From Amyelois transitella (lineage: Eukaryota > Arthropoda > Insecta > Lepidoptera > Pyralidae), in the NCBI RefSeq assembly GCF_032362555.1, contig NC_083536.1, forward strand, positions 10,788,001 to 10,852,000: a DNA stretch of 64,000 bases, written 5' to 3'. Made by a program: the position numbers and the translations under genes. Below, piece after piece: positions 9,571 to 21,000 of the stretch. The notes under the pieces are model-generated. The model was not told the origin of the DNA and ran no database searches. It saw nothing but the letters and a program-made list of their open reading frames with translations. The stretch's first letter is position 1; each line of letters begins with the position of its first letter.

Positions 9571-11478
9571 CGCATTCAACATTTTTACAAACGTTGGCTT
9601 GAAGTCACAAATAATGATAACATTCTAGACTGGGTTCGGAATGGAGTACCTATTCCATTTACATCTGAACCGGTACAACACATTGTACCCCGAATCACAC
9701 TATCAGCAGAAGAACAATTTGATATGTCATTAGCGATAGATAATTTGTTACATTTAGGCGCTATTTCACCAGTTGACCCTTGTGAAGATCAGTTTATTTC
9801 TAGTACATTTTTAGCTCCAAAATCAAACTGAGAAAAGAGGTTTATTCTTAATTTAAAATCATTAAATCGTTTCATACCAAAAATGCATTTCAAAATGGAA
9901 GATTTTAGAACGACTGCTAAGTTATTGCAACCCAATTGGTTTATGGCGACAATAGACCTAAAGGAATCGTATTTATTTATACCCATTGATATTGAATACC
10001 GTAAATATCTTAGGTTTCAATATATCGATCCCAATACAAATGAAATTGTCATTTATGAATTTAACGCGATGCCATACGGTCTCGCGATAGCCCCAAGATG
10101 TTTCACTAAGATAGTCAGGGAGGTAGTAGCTAATTTACGCAGTCGCGGTTACAAATCTATTTGTTATTTAGATGACGTTTGCTGTATAGCAAGTAGTTAT
10201 TACGAATGTCATAATAATATTCAGGAGACAATAACACTTTTTGAACACTTAGGCTTCGTAATTAATTATGAAAAAAGTCAGTTGGTACCCAAAAGAAGAT
10301 GTAAATTTTTGGGTTTTATTTTTGACACTAAATCCATGACTATTTCGTTACCCACAGATAAACGCGATAAAATAGCTGGTTTGATTCGAAAATTTCACAA
10401 ACTACCCACCGTTACCATTCGAGAATTATCACAACTAATAGGTGTTTTAGTATCAGCGTGCCCAGCGGTACGGTATGGCTGGCTGTACACTAAGATATTG
10501 GAACGACAGAAATATTTATTTTTACACGAGTATGGCTTTTTTGACACAAAGGTCAAACTTCGTACTAATATTTTGGAAGACCTAAATTGGTGGTTGCAAA
10601 ATATCTTTAAAACAAGCAGCCCACTCAAAACCCCCAACTACGCAATCGAAATTTTTACCGACGCGTCTCGTACTGGTTGGGGAGCATACTATAATGGGTT
10701 ACGGGTCAACGGTGCGTGGAAGGATTGCGAAATTAGTTTTCATATTAATTACTTAGAATTACTCTCGATATTTTTGGCTCTCAAATGTTTTGCTCGTGAT
10801 AAGACAAAATGTGCAATCTTACTTCGTGTGGATAATACTACAGCTATAAGCTATATCAATCGCATGGGCGGGATACAATTTCCCCACCTCAACAACTTGG
10901 CTCGTGAAATTTGGCGCTGGTGCGAGTTGAGACAATTATGGTTATTCGCTTTATATATTAATACCAAAGAAAATATAGAAGCAGACGAGGAATCTCGTAG
11001 GATAAATAATGATATAGAATGGGAATTATCTGCATCTGCATTTAACCATATTGTGAAAAAATTTGGCCAACCTGAAATTGATTTGTTTGCGTCACGCACT
11101 AACGCCAAGTGTCACGAGTACGTATCCTGGAAACAGGACCCAGACGCCGTCACTGTGGATGCTTTTACCATTAACTGGGACCAAAAAATCTTTTACGCTT
11201 TTCCACCTTTTTATTTGTTACTAAATTGTATACAAAAAATTATTGAAGACGAAGCCACGGGCATTCTTGTTTTTCCTATGTGGCCCGCACAGGCTTGGTA
11301 CCCACAGCTTATGGACTTATTGATTTCTGATGTAATTGTTTTACAACCACGTCCCAATTTAGTATTATCGCATTTCAGACATCAACACCCTCTACACCAG
11401 ACTCTTACCCTGGGAGCAGCGCTGCTCTCCGGTGCGCGTTTTCCCGCCGCGGCGTCCCACCGACCGCATTACGTATAA
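9500..11478 (+). pseudogene. DIRS pol: reverse transcriptase and RNase H, one nonsense codon
   Basis: A single frame, open except for TGA at 9829-9831, overlaps the gag end and runs to 11478. The reverse transcriptase shows FILNLKSLN, FMATIDLKESYL (first catalytic Asp), NAMPYGLAIAPRCF and ICYLDDV (YLDD active site, about 10165). RNase H follows with FTDASRTGWGAY, NYLELLSIFLALK and RVDNTTAISYINRMGG. Downstream, IDLFASRTN...FPPFYLL...FPMWPAQAWYP matches the region that DIRS literature describes as methyltransferase-like. The TGA falls between KSN and EKRF, where the family normally reads through with Gly or Trp. The stop overlaps the recombinase start as TAATG. Confidence 0.87.
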
Positions 11479-12395
11479 TGCTGGCATCACTTTCCGATAA
11501 TACCTTACAGCAGTACGGTATATGCTACAAGCTGTGGTACAAATACTGTGAGATTAATAATATTAATGTTTTTAACGCTCCCATCTCACATGTGATTATT
11601 TTTTTGTCTGATCAGTTTGAAAAAGGTGCATCATATGGTACACTTAACAATCACCGCTCAGCCCTAGCTTTATTTCTAGGAAACAATTTAGCTGCAGATG
11701 AGAGTGTCAAACGCTTGCTTAAAGGAGTATTTAGGATGAGACCATCTTTACCAAAATACTCATCCACCTGGGACCCTCAGGTAGTACTAACTCATGTTTC
11801 CGATTGGGTTCCCCATAGCAAACTAGGTTTAGATAAACTTACCAAAAAACTTGTTGTTTTATTAGCGTTGTGTACTGCACACAGAGTGCAGACGTTATCA
11901 TTAATTAAAATTCAAAATATAGTTATTAATGACAATATCATAAAAATAAGTATCACCGATATGATTAAAACGTCAGGGGTAGGTCGAGAGCAACCGCTCT
12001 TGCTATTACCCTTTTTCAAGGAAAATCCATCGATTTGCCCAGCTACTACGCTCGTAGATTACATGTCGGTAACTGATAAACTTAGGCCACCAGGTTTAGA
12101 CCACCTCTTAATGACTGTGAAGCGTCCCCACAAGAACGCGACAGCACAGACGATAAGCAGGTGGATCAAACAAACATTGAGCGCGAGCGGCGTCGACGTG
12201 GCGGTGTACGGCGCGCACAGCACGCGGCACGCCGCCACCTCGAAGGCACGCGTCGCTGGCCTTAGCTTAGACGTGATTCGGAAAACTGCCGGTTGGACAA
12301 CAACTTCCCAAACCTTTGCCAAATTTTACAATAGGCCTATCAAAAAAGAATCGTACGTTATGTTCGCGAATTCTGTTTGTTCTCCAAATGATTGA
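11478..12395 (+). CDS. DIRS tyrosine recombinase
   Basis: A 305-residue intact recombinase that inserts the circular DIRS cDNA without a DDE integrase. The catalytic pieces are visible: the first Arg in CTAHRVQTL (about residue 134), the His-x-x-Arg box in HSTRHAATS (about 248) and the nucleophilic Tyr in KFYNRP (about 283), with the GW pair (TAGWTT) between. The N-terminal half is a helical SAM-like core-binding domain (NTLQQYGICYKLW). The ATG overlaps the pol stop as TAATG, so translation probably depends on reinitiation. The internal complementary region follows 160 bases later. The 12396-12556 stretch includes a poly(A) run near 12453. Confidence 0.92.
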   Translation: MLASLSDNTLQQYGICYKLWYKYCEINNINVFNAPISHVIIFLSDQFEKGASYGTLNNHRSALALFLGNNLAADESVKRLLKGVFRMRPSLPKYSSTWDPQVVLTHVSDWVPHSKLGLDKLTKKLVVLLALCTAHRVQTLSLIKIQNIVINDNIIKISITDMIKTSGVGREQPLLLLPFFKENPSICPATTLVDYMSVTDKLRPPGLDHLLMTVKRPHKNATAQTISRWIKQTLSASGVDVAVYGAHSTRHAATSKARVAGLSLDVIRKTAGWTTTSQTFAKFYNRPIKKESYVMFANSVCSPND

Positions 12396-12556
12396 AAATT
12401 TTGTTATACCTAGTTCTTATAAAATCGTCCAGAAGATTGTTTTTCTTTGTTAATAAAAAAAAAAAAAAAAAGCTATGATTTATCAATCTCGTGTTTTAAT
12501 CGTAGCGTTTTCCTTGCGTCACACTACAAACAATGACAAAACTTGTCTCTAAACAT

Positions 12557-12674
12557 CTACGTGTTAATTTATATCGAAAATGAAACCACGAAATATTATA
12601 TATGATCAAACGAACTTCTAGAAGTGAAGTTCGATCGATATAATATGAGTGGTTTTATTTGAAGATATAAATTA
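12557..12674. repeat. DIRS internal complementary region
   Basis: The first half (12557-12599) is the reverse complement of the extreme left end of the element. The second half (about 12594-12674) is the reverse complement of the extreme right end, including its extra extension. The two element ends are thus joined back to back inside the element. In the accepted DIRS model this region templates completion of both ends and circularisation of the cDNA before recombinase-mediated integration. It lies just downstream of the recombinase gene, its normal place. Confidence 0.88.
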
Positions 12675-12731
12675 CCCATCCCACCCATAACCCCATTATG
12701 TAGAAACACGAGAAATTCATAAACTTACTCT

Positions 12732-12966
12732 AAAAAGAATGAGGCAAGACTGCCGTCCGATGTAGGTAGGAAGGAGAAAAATCGATTATTTTATCGATTT
12801 CAAAAACGAGAATCGATTTTTGATATCTAATAAAATCAAATCTTAAGCGTGCAAAAGTTGCCTTTTAGGTCAAAGGACTACGTGTTAATTTATATCTTCA
12901 AATGAAACCACTCATATTATATCGATCGAACTTCACTTCTAGAAGTTCGTTTGATCATATAATAAT
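12732..12966 (-). repeat. DIRS right inverted terminal repeat
   Basis: Inverted counterpart of the split left repeat, followed by an extension of about 50 bases (roughly 12916-12966) with a near-palindrome around TTCTAGAAG. The right repeat of DIRS elements is typically longer than the left one, as here. The extension is matched only in the internal complementary region. Confidence 0.88.
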
Positions 12967-13595
12967 GCCTTCTTGGAACCAACCCGCTTCACTGCCACAT
13001 CTGCTAAATGTATTGATAATGTTTTTAGTGAACAAAAACCAAAAAATAAAAAAAAGTATTTAGTAAATTACCCTCTGATCACTGCGGTCAATTAGTTACC
13101 TTTTCCACTAAACGTAGTACATGTGATGGATTAATTATGTGCAGACCTGTCACAGCCCATAAAATCAATAAATTTACAAGTTCTTTAGAAAAAAAAAATT
13201 GCGCAGTAACTTACACGGGCAGCGATCCTAATGGTCATTATAATAAGTTATTTACTACCATTTCAGATGCGTACTCTAAAACATTTATACAAAAGAAACG
13301 GAAATCCAATAATAACTTTAAATTCAATGAATGGGCTACTGTTGGCATCTACAAAAGTAGAAAGACTTTGTACGATTTATATGCCCAAAAACAGTATTGA
13401 TTTGAAAGCGGCTTCGTAGACCATGTTAGGAATTATTCAAAAATTTTTAAAAAAGTATGTCTACATGCTAAATCTTTGTTCATTAAAAACAAAATAAGTA
13501 ATGCTCCTAACAAAACAAAGGAAACCTGGAGTGTTATAAACAAGGAAACTGGTAGATGTAATTTTAAAGAAAATATTAATGAAATTAAATTTGAT
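12967..13595 (+). pseudogene. CR1-like ORF2 segment 2 (endonuclease end and linker)
   Basis: Immediately after the DIRS element the LINE reading resumes with FLEPTRFTATSAKCIDNVF, the C-terminal endonuclease signature (DxPTR...IDN). It then shifts frame near 13060-13090 and passes through the helical linker (VTAHKINKFTSSLEKK, WATVGIYKSRKTLYDLY, TWSVINKETGR). It ends at ATTAAATTTGAT (13584-13595), the target duplicated by the RTE insertion. A stop at 13398-13400 and at least two frame changes are present. Confidence 0.8.
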
Positions 13596-16500
13596 TTTGC
13601 CAATCTAAGGTCTGCCGCGCCGATGGATGCATGGCTAGGGGCGAGCCTAGTCTCGAGCGTGCCACTTCCGCCATGGGGTTGGGCGACCCCCAGGTAATGG
13701 CTAGCCTTACCCTGGCATGCGGGGCTCTGCTGGGGCGGACAAAATTGTTCCCTTGCGTCTCGTGGGAATCGCATGGATGCAAATTTTTTGAAAGAGCACC
13801 TAAATGGCGGCGATGGTGTCCGCACCCCATCACGTCTCGTTCCCGGCGGGAGCGGTATGCGGTCTGCTGAAAGCCGCTTTGCGACGATGAATGTAAGAGG
13901 AGGAATGAAGGAAAAGATTGAGGAAGTATGCCAGATGATGGATGAAAGACGTTTGGATGTGTTGTGCGTGAATGAAACGAAGCGGAAAGGATGCGACGCG
14001 ACGCAGCACGGCCCTTACACGGCGTATTGGTCTGGAATTTCCAGTACCAGCCGAGGCTGTCAAGGGGTTGGTCTAATCCTTTCTGCACGAATGGCTGAGT
14101 GTGTAAATGAGTATGAGTGTGTCAGCCCTCGTCTTCTATGGATTAGGCTGAAAGTTGGAATCACTCGGATCTTCGTTTTAGGTGTTTATGCACCGTGGGA
14201 TGTGGGTTCGAGGGGTACAACATCAGCAAAAAGCGAAAACGAGGAGTTCTGGAATAGTGTAAGAGAAGTATTGAAAGTTACCAAGCCAAATGAGAAGATT
14301 ATTATGTTAGGTGATTTTAATGGATGGGTGGGTGTAAAGCGTGATGGATATGAAAAGGTGCTTGGTGCGTTTGGTGACGAAAAGGTGAATGATAATGGAA
14401 GAAGTGTATTAGAAATTTGTCTAGGGATCTTTTTGTGTCGAACTCAATGTTTCAACATAAAGAAATCCACACCTATACAAGAGTGGAAGGTATTTTAAAA
14501 AGTATGATAGACTTTGTGATTGTAGATGAAAGATTGAAGAACAAAGTGCTGGATACCCGTGCATATCGCGGTGCTGGCATTGACTCGGACCATTTACTGG
14601 TGATATCCCGGATAAGGGGTATCTTCAATCGCTGGCGGCACAGGGTAAGGGAGCAAACCAGCGCTTTGGAAAGAGTGAAAGTAGAAATTTGCAAGATATG
14701 GATGTAGGTAAGAAGTATATTAATAGACTGAAGGATGAAATTGAAGATTTAGATGAGAGGAGCAATATTGAAGATGGATGGAAGGAATTTAAAGAAAGAA
14801 TTGTGAAAGTAGCTGTTGAAGTGTGTGGTGTAAGTAGAAGAAGGAAAGGGAAAAATCACAAAAATGCGTGGATGAGTAAAGATGTGCAAGAACTTGTGCG
14901 ATTAAAGAAGAAAGCATGGCTGGATTTGTTAGCAGCAAAAGCTAACTTAAGAATGCAAGAGGTTATAGATGAGGATGTGCATGAAGCACGTAAGGAATAT
15001 AAAAAAATGAAAGATTTGGTTAAGAAAGCTGTGATTAGAAAGAAAGAAGAGTATAAAGAGGATTTTGATAAAAGGCTATCAGAAGACTTTCAGTCAAATC
15101 TGAAAGTATTCTGGAAATCCGTAAGGTCAGCCCGAGGAAAAACTATAACCAGAGAGCTGACTAGGATCAGATGCCAGGATGGTAGCGTTGTGAAAGGAGA
15201 AGAATGTGTGCTAAAGATATGGAAGGACTATTTTGAGAGTTTATTTGAAAAAAAGAAAGAAAATAAGAAAGAGTTCTGCTATAGCGAAGAAAAAGAGAAT
15301 GAGATGGAAGGCGAAATTGAAATGTTTGAAATTGTGGAAGCACGTAAGAGTATGAAAGCGGGTAAGGCTGCCGGGTATGATAGAGTGTCGGTCGAGATGC
15401 TTAAAGCAGGAAAAGGCGTCATAGCCAGACAGTTGTACTGCCTTTTCAATTTGTGTTGGAGAAGCGGCCGAGTACCAAAAGATTGGTGTAAGGCTGTTAT
15501 TGTGCCACTTTACAAAGGAAAAGGGTCACAACTGGACTGCAAAAATTATCGTGGTATAAGCCTGCTTAGCGTCGTCGGCAAATTGTATGCTAAGGTATTG
15601 ATTAATAGAGTCAGGAATGAAACTGATGACAAAATATGGGATGCTCAAGCGGGATTTCGAAAGGGAATGGGATGTACTGATCAGGTCTTTTCTTTGCGGT
15701 GCATAGCCGAAAAGTTTTTGGCCAAGAGTCAAAAAGTCTATTGCACATTCGTGGATTTGGAAAAGGCCTATGACAGAGTTGAGAGGAATGAATTGTGGTC
15801 AGCACTTTCTATGCATGGGGTGAGCAGTCTCTTGATACGAGCACTGAAATCCTTATATGAGGATTCGAGTGCTTGTGTCAGGCTAAACGGAGCGCACACT
15901 GAGTGGTTTAAGATTGAGAAAGGTGTTAGGCAGGGATGTGTTGCGTCACCGTGGCTGTTCAACCTATTTATGGATAGTTGTTTGACAGATTTGAAAGAGT
16001 CTGAAAGTGGATTAAGGATGAATGATTTACTCGTCAAATGTCTGCTCTATGCCGACGATCAGGTTATACTGGCGTCATCAGCGGAGGAGTTACAGGAGAT
16101 GGTAAACTGTATGCATGAAGCTTTAAAAGAGAAAGGAATGAAAGTGAACGTAAGTAAAACTAAAACACTGGTTTTTGAAATGGAGAAAGAAATGACAGCA
16201 TGTAATATTTTGATTGGAGGAGAAAAAGTTGAGCAAGTGAAAGAGTTTGTATATCTAGGATCAAAGTTTACATCAGATGGCAAGTGTGATAGTGATATTG
16301 AAAGGAGAGTGAACGCGGGGAACATGGTGAATGGAGCTTTGCATGCCTTTATGAGCAGTCAGAAACTATCCAAAAAGGCTCGACTGGCTGTGCACAGGGG
16401 CGTGTTGGTCCCGACATTAATGTATGGGAGTGAAAGCAGAATAAATGCAGTGGAAATGAGAGCGTTAAGGAGTATGTTGGGTGTGAAATTGAGTGACCGG

Positions 16501-16867
16501 ATAAGGAACAGCGTGATAAGGGAATGTTGTGATGTGAAAGAAGATGTAGTTACAGGAATAGAAAAGGGTATGTTGAGATGGTTCGGTCATGTGGAGAGGA
16601 TGAATGAAAACAGGTTGACTAAGCAGATATACAAGGAGAGTGTGGAGGGAAAGGTCGGGGTGGGAAGACCTAGACGAACATATCTTGATCAAATTAAGGA
16701 CGTCCTGGTGAAGGGTCAGGTCAAAAGTGCCCGAAACCGCCGAGCTTGCATGAAGAGAGTTATGAATGTGGATGAAGCAAAGGAAGTATGCAGGGATCGT
16801 GGCAAGTGGAAAGAGGTAGTCTCTGCCTATCCCTCCGGGAAAGAGGCGTGAGTTTATGTATGTATGT
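13596..16867 (+). mobile_element. RTE-like LINE, nearly full length (3.27 kb)
   Basis: A single-ORF non-LTR element flanked by a 12-bp duplication ATTAAATTTGAT (13584-13595 and 16868-16879), which interrupts the CR1-like linker exactly between codons that read through on both sides. It has a GC-rich 5' end (13600-13870) and a TATG-repeat tail (16858-16867) in place of poly(A), as in RTE elements. The coding region has two single-base frameshifts and otherwise reads well, so the copy is fairly young. Confidence 0.9.
13773..16851 (+). pseudogene. RTE-like endonuclease-reverse transcriptase, two frameshifts
   Basis: The endonuclease starts about 13880 (FATMNVRGGMKEKI, VLCVNETKRKG, GVYAPWD, MLGDFNGWVG). 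A frameshift near 14435 leads to MIDFVIVDER and the IDSDHLLV block (14570). A second near 14690 leads to the 720-codon stretch with the reverse transcriptase: AAGYDRVSVEML, CKNYRGISLLSVVGKLYAKV, FVDLEKAYDRV, GVRQGCVASPWLFN and LLYADDQVILA (YADD at about 16050). The C-terminal module is LRWFGHVERM then GRPRRTYLDQIKDVL. It nicks target DNA and copies element RNA. The RTE clade call rests on CKNYRGISLL and the C-terminal module. Confidence 0.88.
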
Positions 16868-16879
16868 ATTAAATTTGAT

Positions 16880-17273
16880 AATAGGAAAATTACATCTACA
16901 ACAGAAATAGTAAATTTATTTGATCATTTTTTTACAAATATACCGTTGGTATTAACTTCTAATGCACTAATGAAGCTGAAACACTACTTAAAAATAATGT
17001 CGGCACTTGCAATTTCAAATTTAAATTCTTAAATATTGACCCTACTGACATTATTGATACCTTTAAAGAACTTAATCTGAAAAAGTCTGAGGATTATTGG
17101 GGTATGTCGGCTGTTGTGATATGTCATATTATAAATATTATAGCTGGGGACTTAGCATATATATTCAATAATTGTGTTGACCAAGGGATATTTCCAAATT
17201 TAATGAAGTATAGTAAACTAATTCCATTATTCAAGAAAGGTGAAAAATCAGAGCCTGGTAATTATAGACCAAT
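16880..17273 (+). pseudogene. CR1-like ORF2 segment 3 (start of reverse transcriptase)
   Basis: Continues from the RTE target with EIVNLFDHFF, degraded middle parts, then AYIFNNCVDQGIFPNLMKYSKLIPLFKKG and GNYRPI, the first conserved reverse transcriptase motifs. It ends at CCAAT (17269-17273), the BEL target, and the motif is completed by PISILPIFSKVFE right after the BEL element at 23919. The middle (16945-17100) has stops and frame changes. Confidence 0.8.
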
Positions 17274-17652
17274 TGCCTTCGCCAATTATTTATTTTTTAA
17301 TATATTTTTTATAAACGCAACACTACATACACGCACTCTTTCACGCACGCACTCAATCCTATTCCTGTCCCACTCTCACTCCTTTCACAAATGTCAAAAT
17401 AATTTAAAAAGAAAACGTTCTAATTCGTCTCCGCGCGCAACTGCACCGCTCTCTGCATCGGTTGTGAATATTCGCAAAATTCATCAAAGACGCTAAAACT
17501 TTATTAATTACGCACCCCGGGGTTAGTTTGTGAAGTGCAGTGATTTGTGTTTCCCAAAAACTACCCTTTGGATCGTGGAAGATACCGGCGCTGGACGAGA
17601 GCTCGAGTTACGGATCAAAGGTACTCCTTGTCCATATCCTTCCGCGACACCA
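17274..17652 (+). repeat. BEL 5' LTR
   Basis: Runs from TGCCTTCGCC to CGCGACACCA, 379 bp. It carries the promoter and RNA start. I see no unambiguous TATA box; the segment near 17285-17310 is AT-rich. The leader 17653-18070 that follows includes the presumed primer-binding site (AGTGTTCCTCACGAGCCG at 17653) and has no gene. Confidence 0.95.
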
Positions 17653-18070
17653 AGTGTTCCTCACGAGCCGTATCCCTATCTGCTATCCTCACATTACTCT
17701 TCTTCAACGCAATACTTCTCACACGCTATTAATATTGTATATTTTACTCAATTCCAACGCACCACGCAACGCATTTCATTACTACATACTTAACTACCTA
17801 CATTACGCTACACTTTCATTCGCTTAAACACTCATAAACTCATATGTTTCTCTTAAATATAATAATTTATTATCTTATATATTCACAATAGAATATATAT
17901 TACGCATAACAAATATTCGTTCAATTGTATTTTTCGAGATAATTTGATATTTTTTGTTACGAATTTGCGTCAAATTATTTATCGACATCGCCGCCATATT
18001 TATTTTCACCGATTTATTTTATAAATTTATTTTCTAGTTAAAGTAATTTTTTACATATTTTCAATTTAAA

Positions 18071-21000
18071 ATGTCGAAACAAAAGTCTGAATGTGCACAT
18101 TCTCCCGAAATTGTTCGATTAACAGCAAAAAAGGAACATCTTTTTGCTATTATTCAAGACGCATATACACTTAGTAAAGATATTTCCGATGAAACAAACA
18201 AAGAGCAGTTCTTGATAATGATACAGTCGCTTGAAAAAACTAGAACTGATTTTATGCAAACGCTCGATGATTTGGCCATAGCTCAAATCTCTTTTAATCC
18301 AAAATCAAAACCGGATTACTCCAGTATGAAATCTTTTGACCAACTTTATTGTCATATTAAAGCTTGCGAAAATAAATACAACTGTAAGATTTCCAGGTGC
18401 GATCAAAAGTTTGAATTGTTGAATAAGAAATTACCCCCGCTTAATTTAATATCATTTGATGGTACCCCCACAAAATGGTCACTCTTTTATGAAAACTTTA
18501 AGAGTTTAATTCACGAAAATCCCCGCTTGACGGATGCGGAGAAGGTTCAGTATCTGGTAGGCAAACTAACAGGTAAAGCCCTAACAGTATGTTCCGGTAT
18601 ACCTCCCACGTCAGACAATTATTTGATTATTTGGAACGCGCTTTTGGAGAAATACCAAGATATCAGAGTCCAAGCGTCATTTTATATTGACCAAATGATT
18701 AATTTTAAGACTGGCCAATCCCTTGATACATTCTTGGAGCAATTTTGCTCGGCCGAATCTGCGTTACGCAGATTAAAAATCGATAACTTGTCCGATTACA
18801 TTTTTACGCATATAGCACTCAATAAACTTGACAAAGAGACAGCAAGGTTATTTGAGCAAATGCATTCATGTGTTGAGATACCTACTTTTTCTCAGATAAC
18901 GCAATTTGTCAATCATCAAAACAAGATACAAACGCTTCGTTCGTCTGCCTTTACTATGAACAAAACGCTACCCTCGAACGCTAATAAAAATACTAACAAA
19001 AATAAACCAACGCATAATTATTTCGCTAACACCGATCAGATAAATACCAAAACAGACATACGTAATTCTAATTCTAAAAACTCACTATCTTACAATTGTT
19101 TGATATGCAATTCTCAACCTTCACACGCATTGTATAAGTGTCAATATTTCTTGAATCAGACTCCAGTTTCCAGAAACAATTTAGTCACTAAGTACAATTT
19201 TTGTATTAATTGCCTCGGATTTCATAATATTGCAGTCTGTCGTTCTCAACGTAACTGTAATATTTGTCAGCAAAGACATCATTCTTTGTTGCACATGCAT
19301 GATACTCAAAGTGCTATCACACCGTCTAGTCACAAGGCGACGTCAGTGAGCTATCCGTCTCACTCGCACGCACCGTATTCAGCCCCTGTTGCCGATACGC
19401 TCACACAGTCGAATTCTATGCAGCAAGTACACGCAGACTCGAATACGCGCGCAAATTTAAATAATATTGCGCTGTCGGTTGTTACTTCGTCTCGTTGTAA
19501 TGAGCTAGGTAATACCGTTGTTTTACCTACTGCTTCCGTTTATGTTTTTAATAAGAATAAGCGACATAATTTACGTCTTTTTTTAGATTGTGGATCTATG
19601 AGCCACTTCATCACAAAATCTTGCTGTGATCGATTAAATTTAAAAATAACTCCCGCTTCCTCCTCGATTAAAGGTATCGGTCAGACCGAAAGTGTATCAT
19701 ACGGAGTCACTACTCTGAAATTCCATTCCCGTTTCGATCCTATGTGTTCGTATGATATAGTTGCGCGTGTTATTGACTCGATCACCGACCACCTACCCAA
19801 CTATGAGTTAGATATTTCTAAATTAACTCACTTTAGTGACTTACCAATGGCTGACTATAATTACCACACGCCCGGCGAGGTGGATTGTTTAATTGGTAAC
19901 GAGCTCTTCCCGTTTCTGTTAGGAAGTGACAAAGTGACTTCACCGCATTCTTCCGTAGTTGCGTTAGAAACTACTCTTGGATATGTAGCCATGGGTAAGG
20001 CTGCTGTTACGCGCATCAAGCCCTGTCGCAATGCTAATAATAAAACTTTCTTTTGTTTTACTGAACAAACCTCAACGCTAGAATCAATTACTCAACGCTT
20101 TTGGGAACTCGACAATGTCCCTCATAAAATTCATATGAGCCCTGACGATCAGGCCTGTGAAGAAATCTTCAAGTCAACTTATTCTCGAGATAATACCGGT
20201 CGTTATACTGTGCATCTCCCGTTTAAACATAATCCTTCAGAATTAGGAAATTCTCATTTTATCGCTAAACGCCGTTTACTGAATTTAGAGAAAAAACTTG
20301 ATAGTAATCCTGATTTACGTACAAATTACAACGACACTTTGCAAAGTTATATTGATAAAGGTTACTTATCTAAGGTTGAAAATGCATCGTCAGATGATAG
20401 CTCTTATTATATTCCGCACAGAGCTGTTTATCGCCCCGACAAACTCACTTCGAAAACTCGTATCGTTATTGACGCCAGTAGTAAAACTACTAGTGGAAAG
20501 TCCCTTAATGACCTTCTTTATACAGGTCCAAATTTACAGACAAGTATATTTGACCTTTTATTAAATTTACGCATGTTCTCTGTGGCCCTATCTGCAGACA
20601 TTGAAAAGATGTATTTTCAATTGAAACTTACTCCCACTCATCACGCTTTTCAACGTATTTTATATCGATTCGATTCTAGATCTGATATCGATACGTTCGA
20701 GTTCAATCGTGTATCTTTCGGTATATCAAGTTCCCCTTACCTTGCCATGAGAGTCATTCGCCAGCTAGCTGCCGATAGCCGCGATCAATTTCCTCTCGCT
20801 GCCACAGAAGCTGAAACTCACATGTACATGGATGATTTCATCACATCTATGGATGGCGTAGACGTCGCTCTAAAGGCCAAATCCGAGTTGATCCAAATGT
20901 TTGCCTCTGGTGGTTTTAATCTCACGAAGTGGATTTCTAATAGTCCCGACCTCTTGGACAAGTCGTCCGCAATGCAAAGTGAAGACGTCATACAATTTGA

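Larger units (their letters stand above)
4995..12966 (+). mobile_element. DIRS-like tyrosine-recombinase retrotransposon
   Basis: A complete DIRS-type element about 5.0 kb long once the 3-kb transposon nested in its left repeat is set aside. It has all hallmark parts: inverted terminal repeats (left 4995-5085 plus 8087-8179, right 12732-12966), an internal complementary region (12557-12674), a gag-like ORF, reverse transcriptase with DIRS-type RNase H, and an RHRY tyrosine recombinase instead of a DDE integrase. It sits in the endonuclease frame of the CR1-like LINE with an AAT triplet at both edges (4992-4994 and 12964-12966), so the exact end is ambiguous by three bases. Gag and pol carry single breaks; the recombinase is open. 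Confidence 0.9.
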
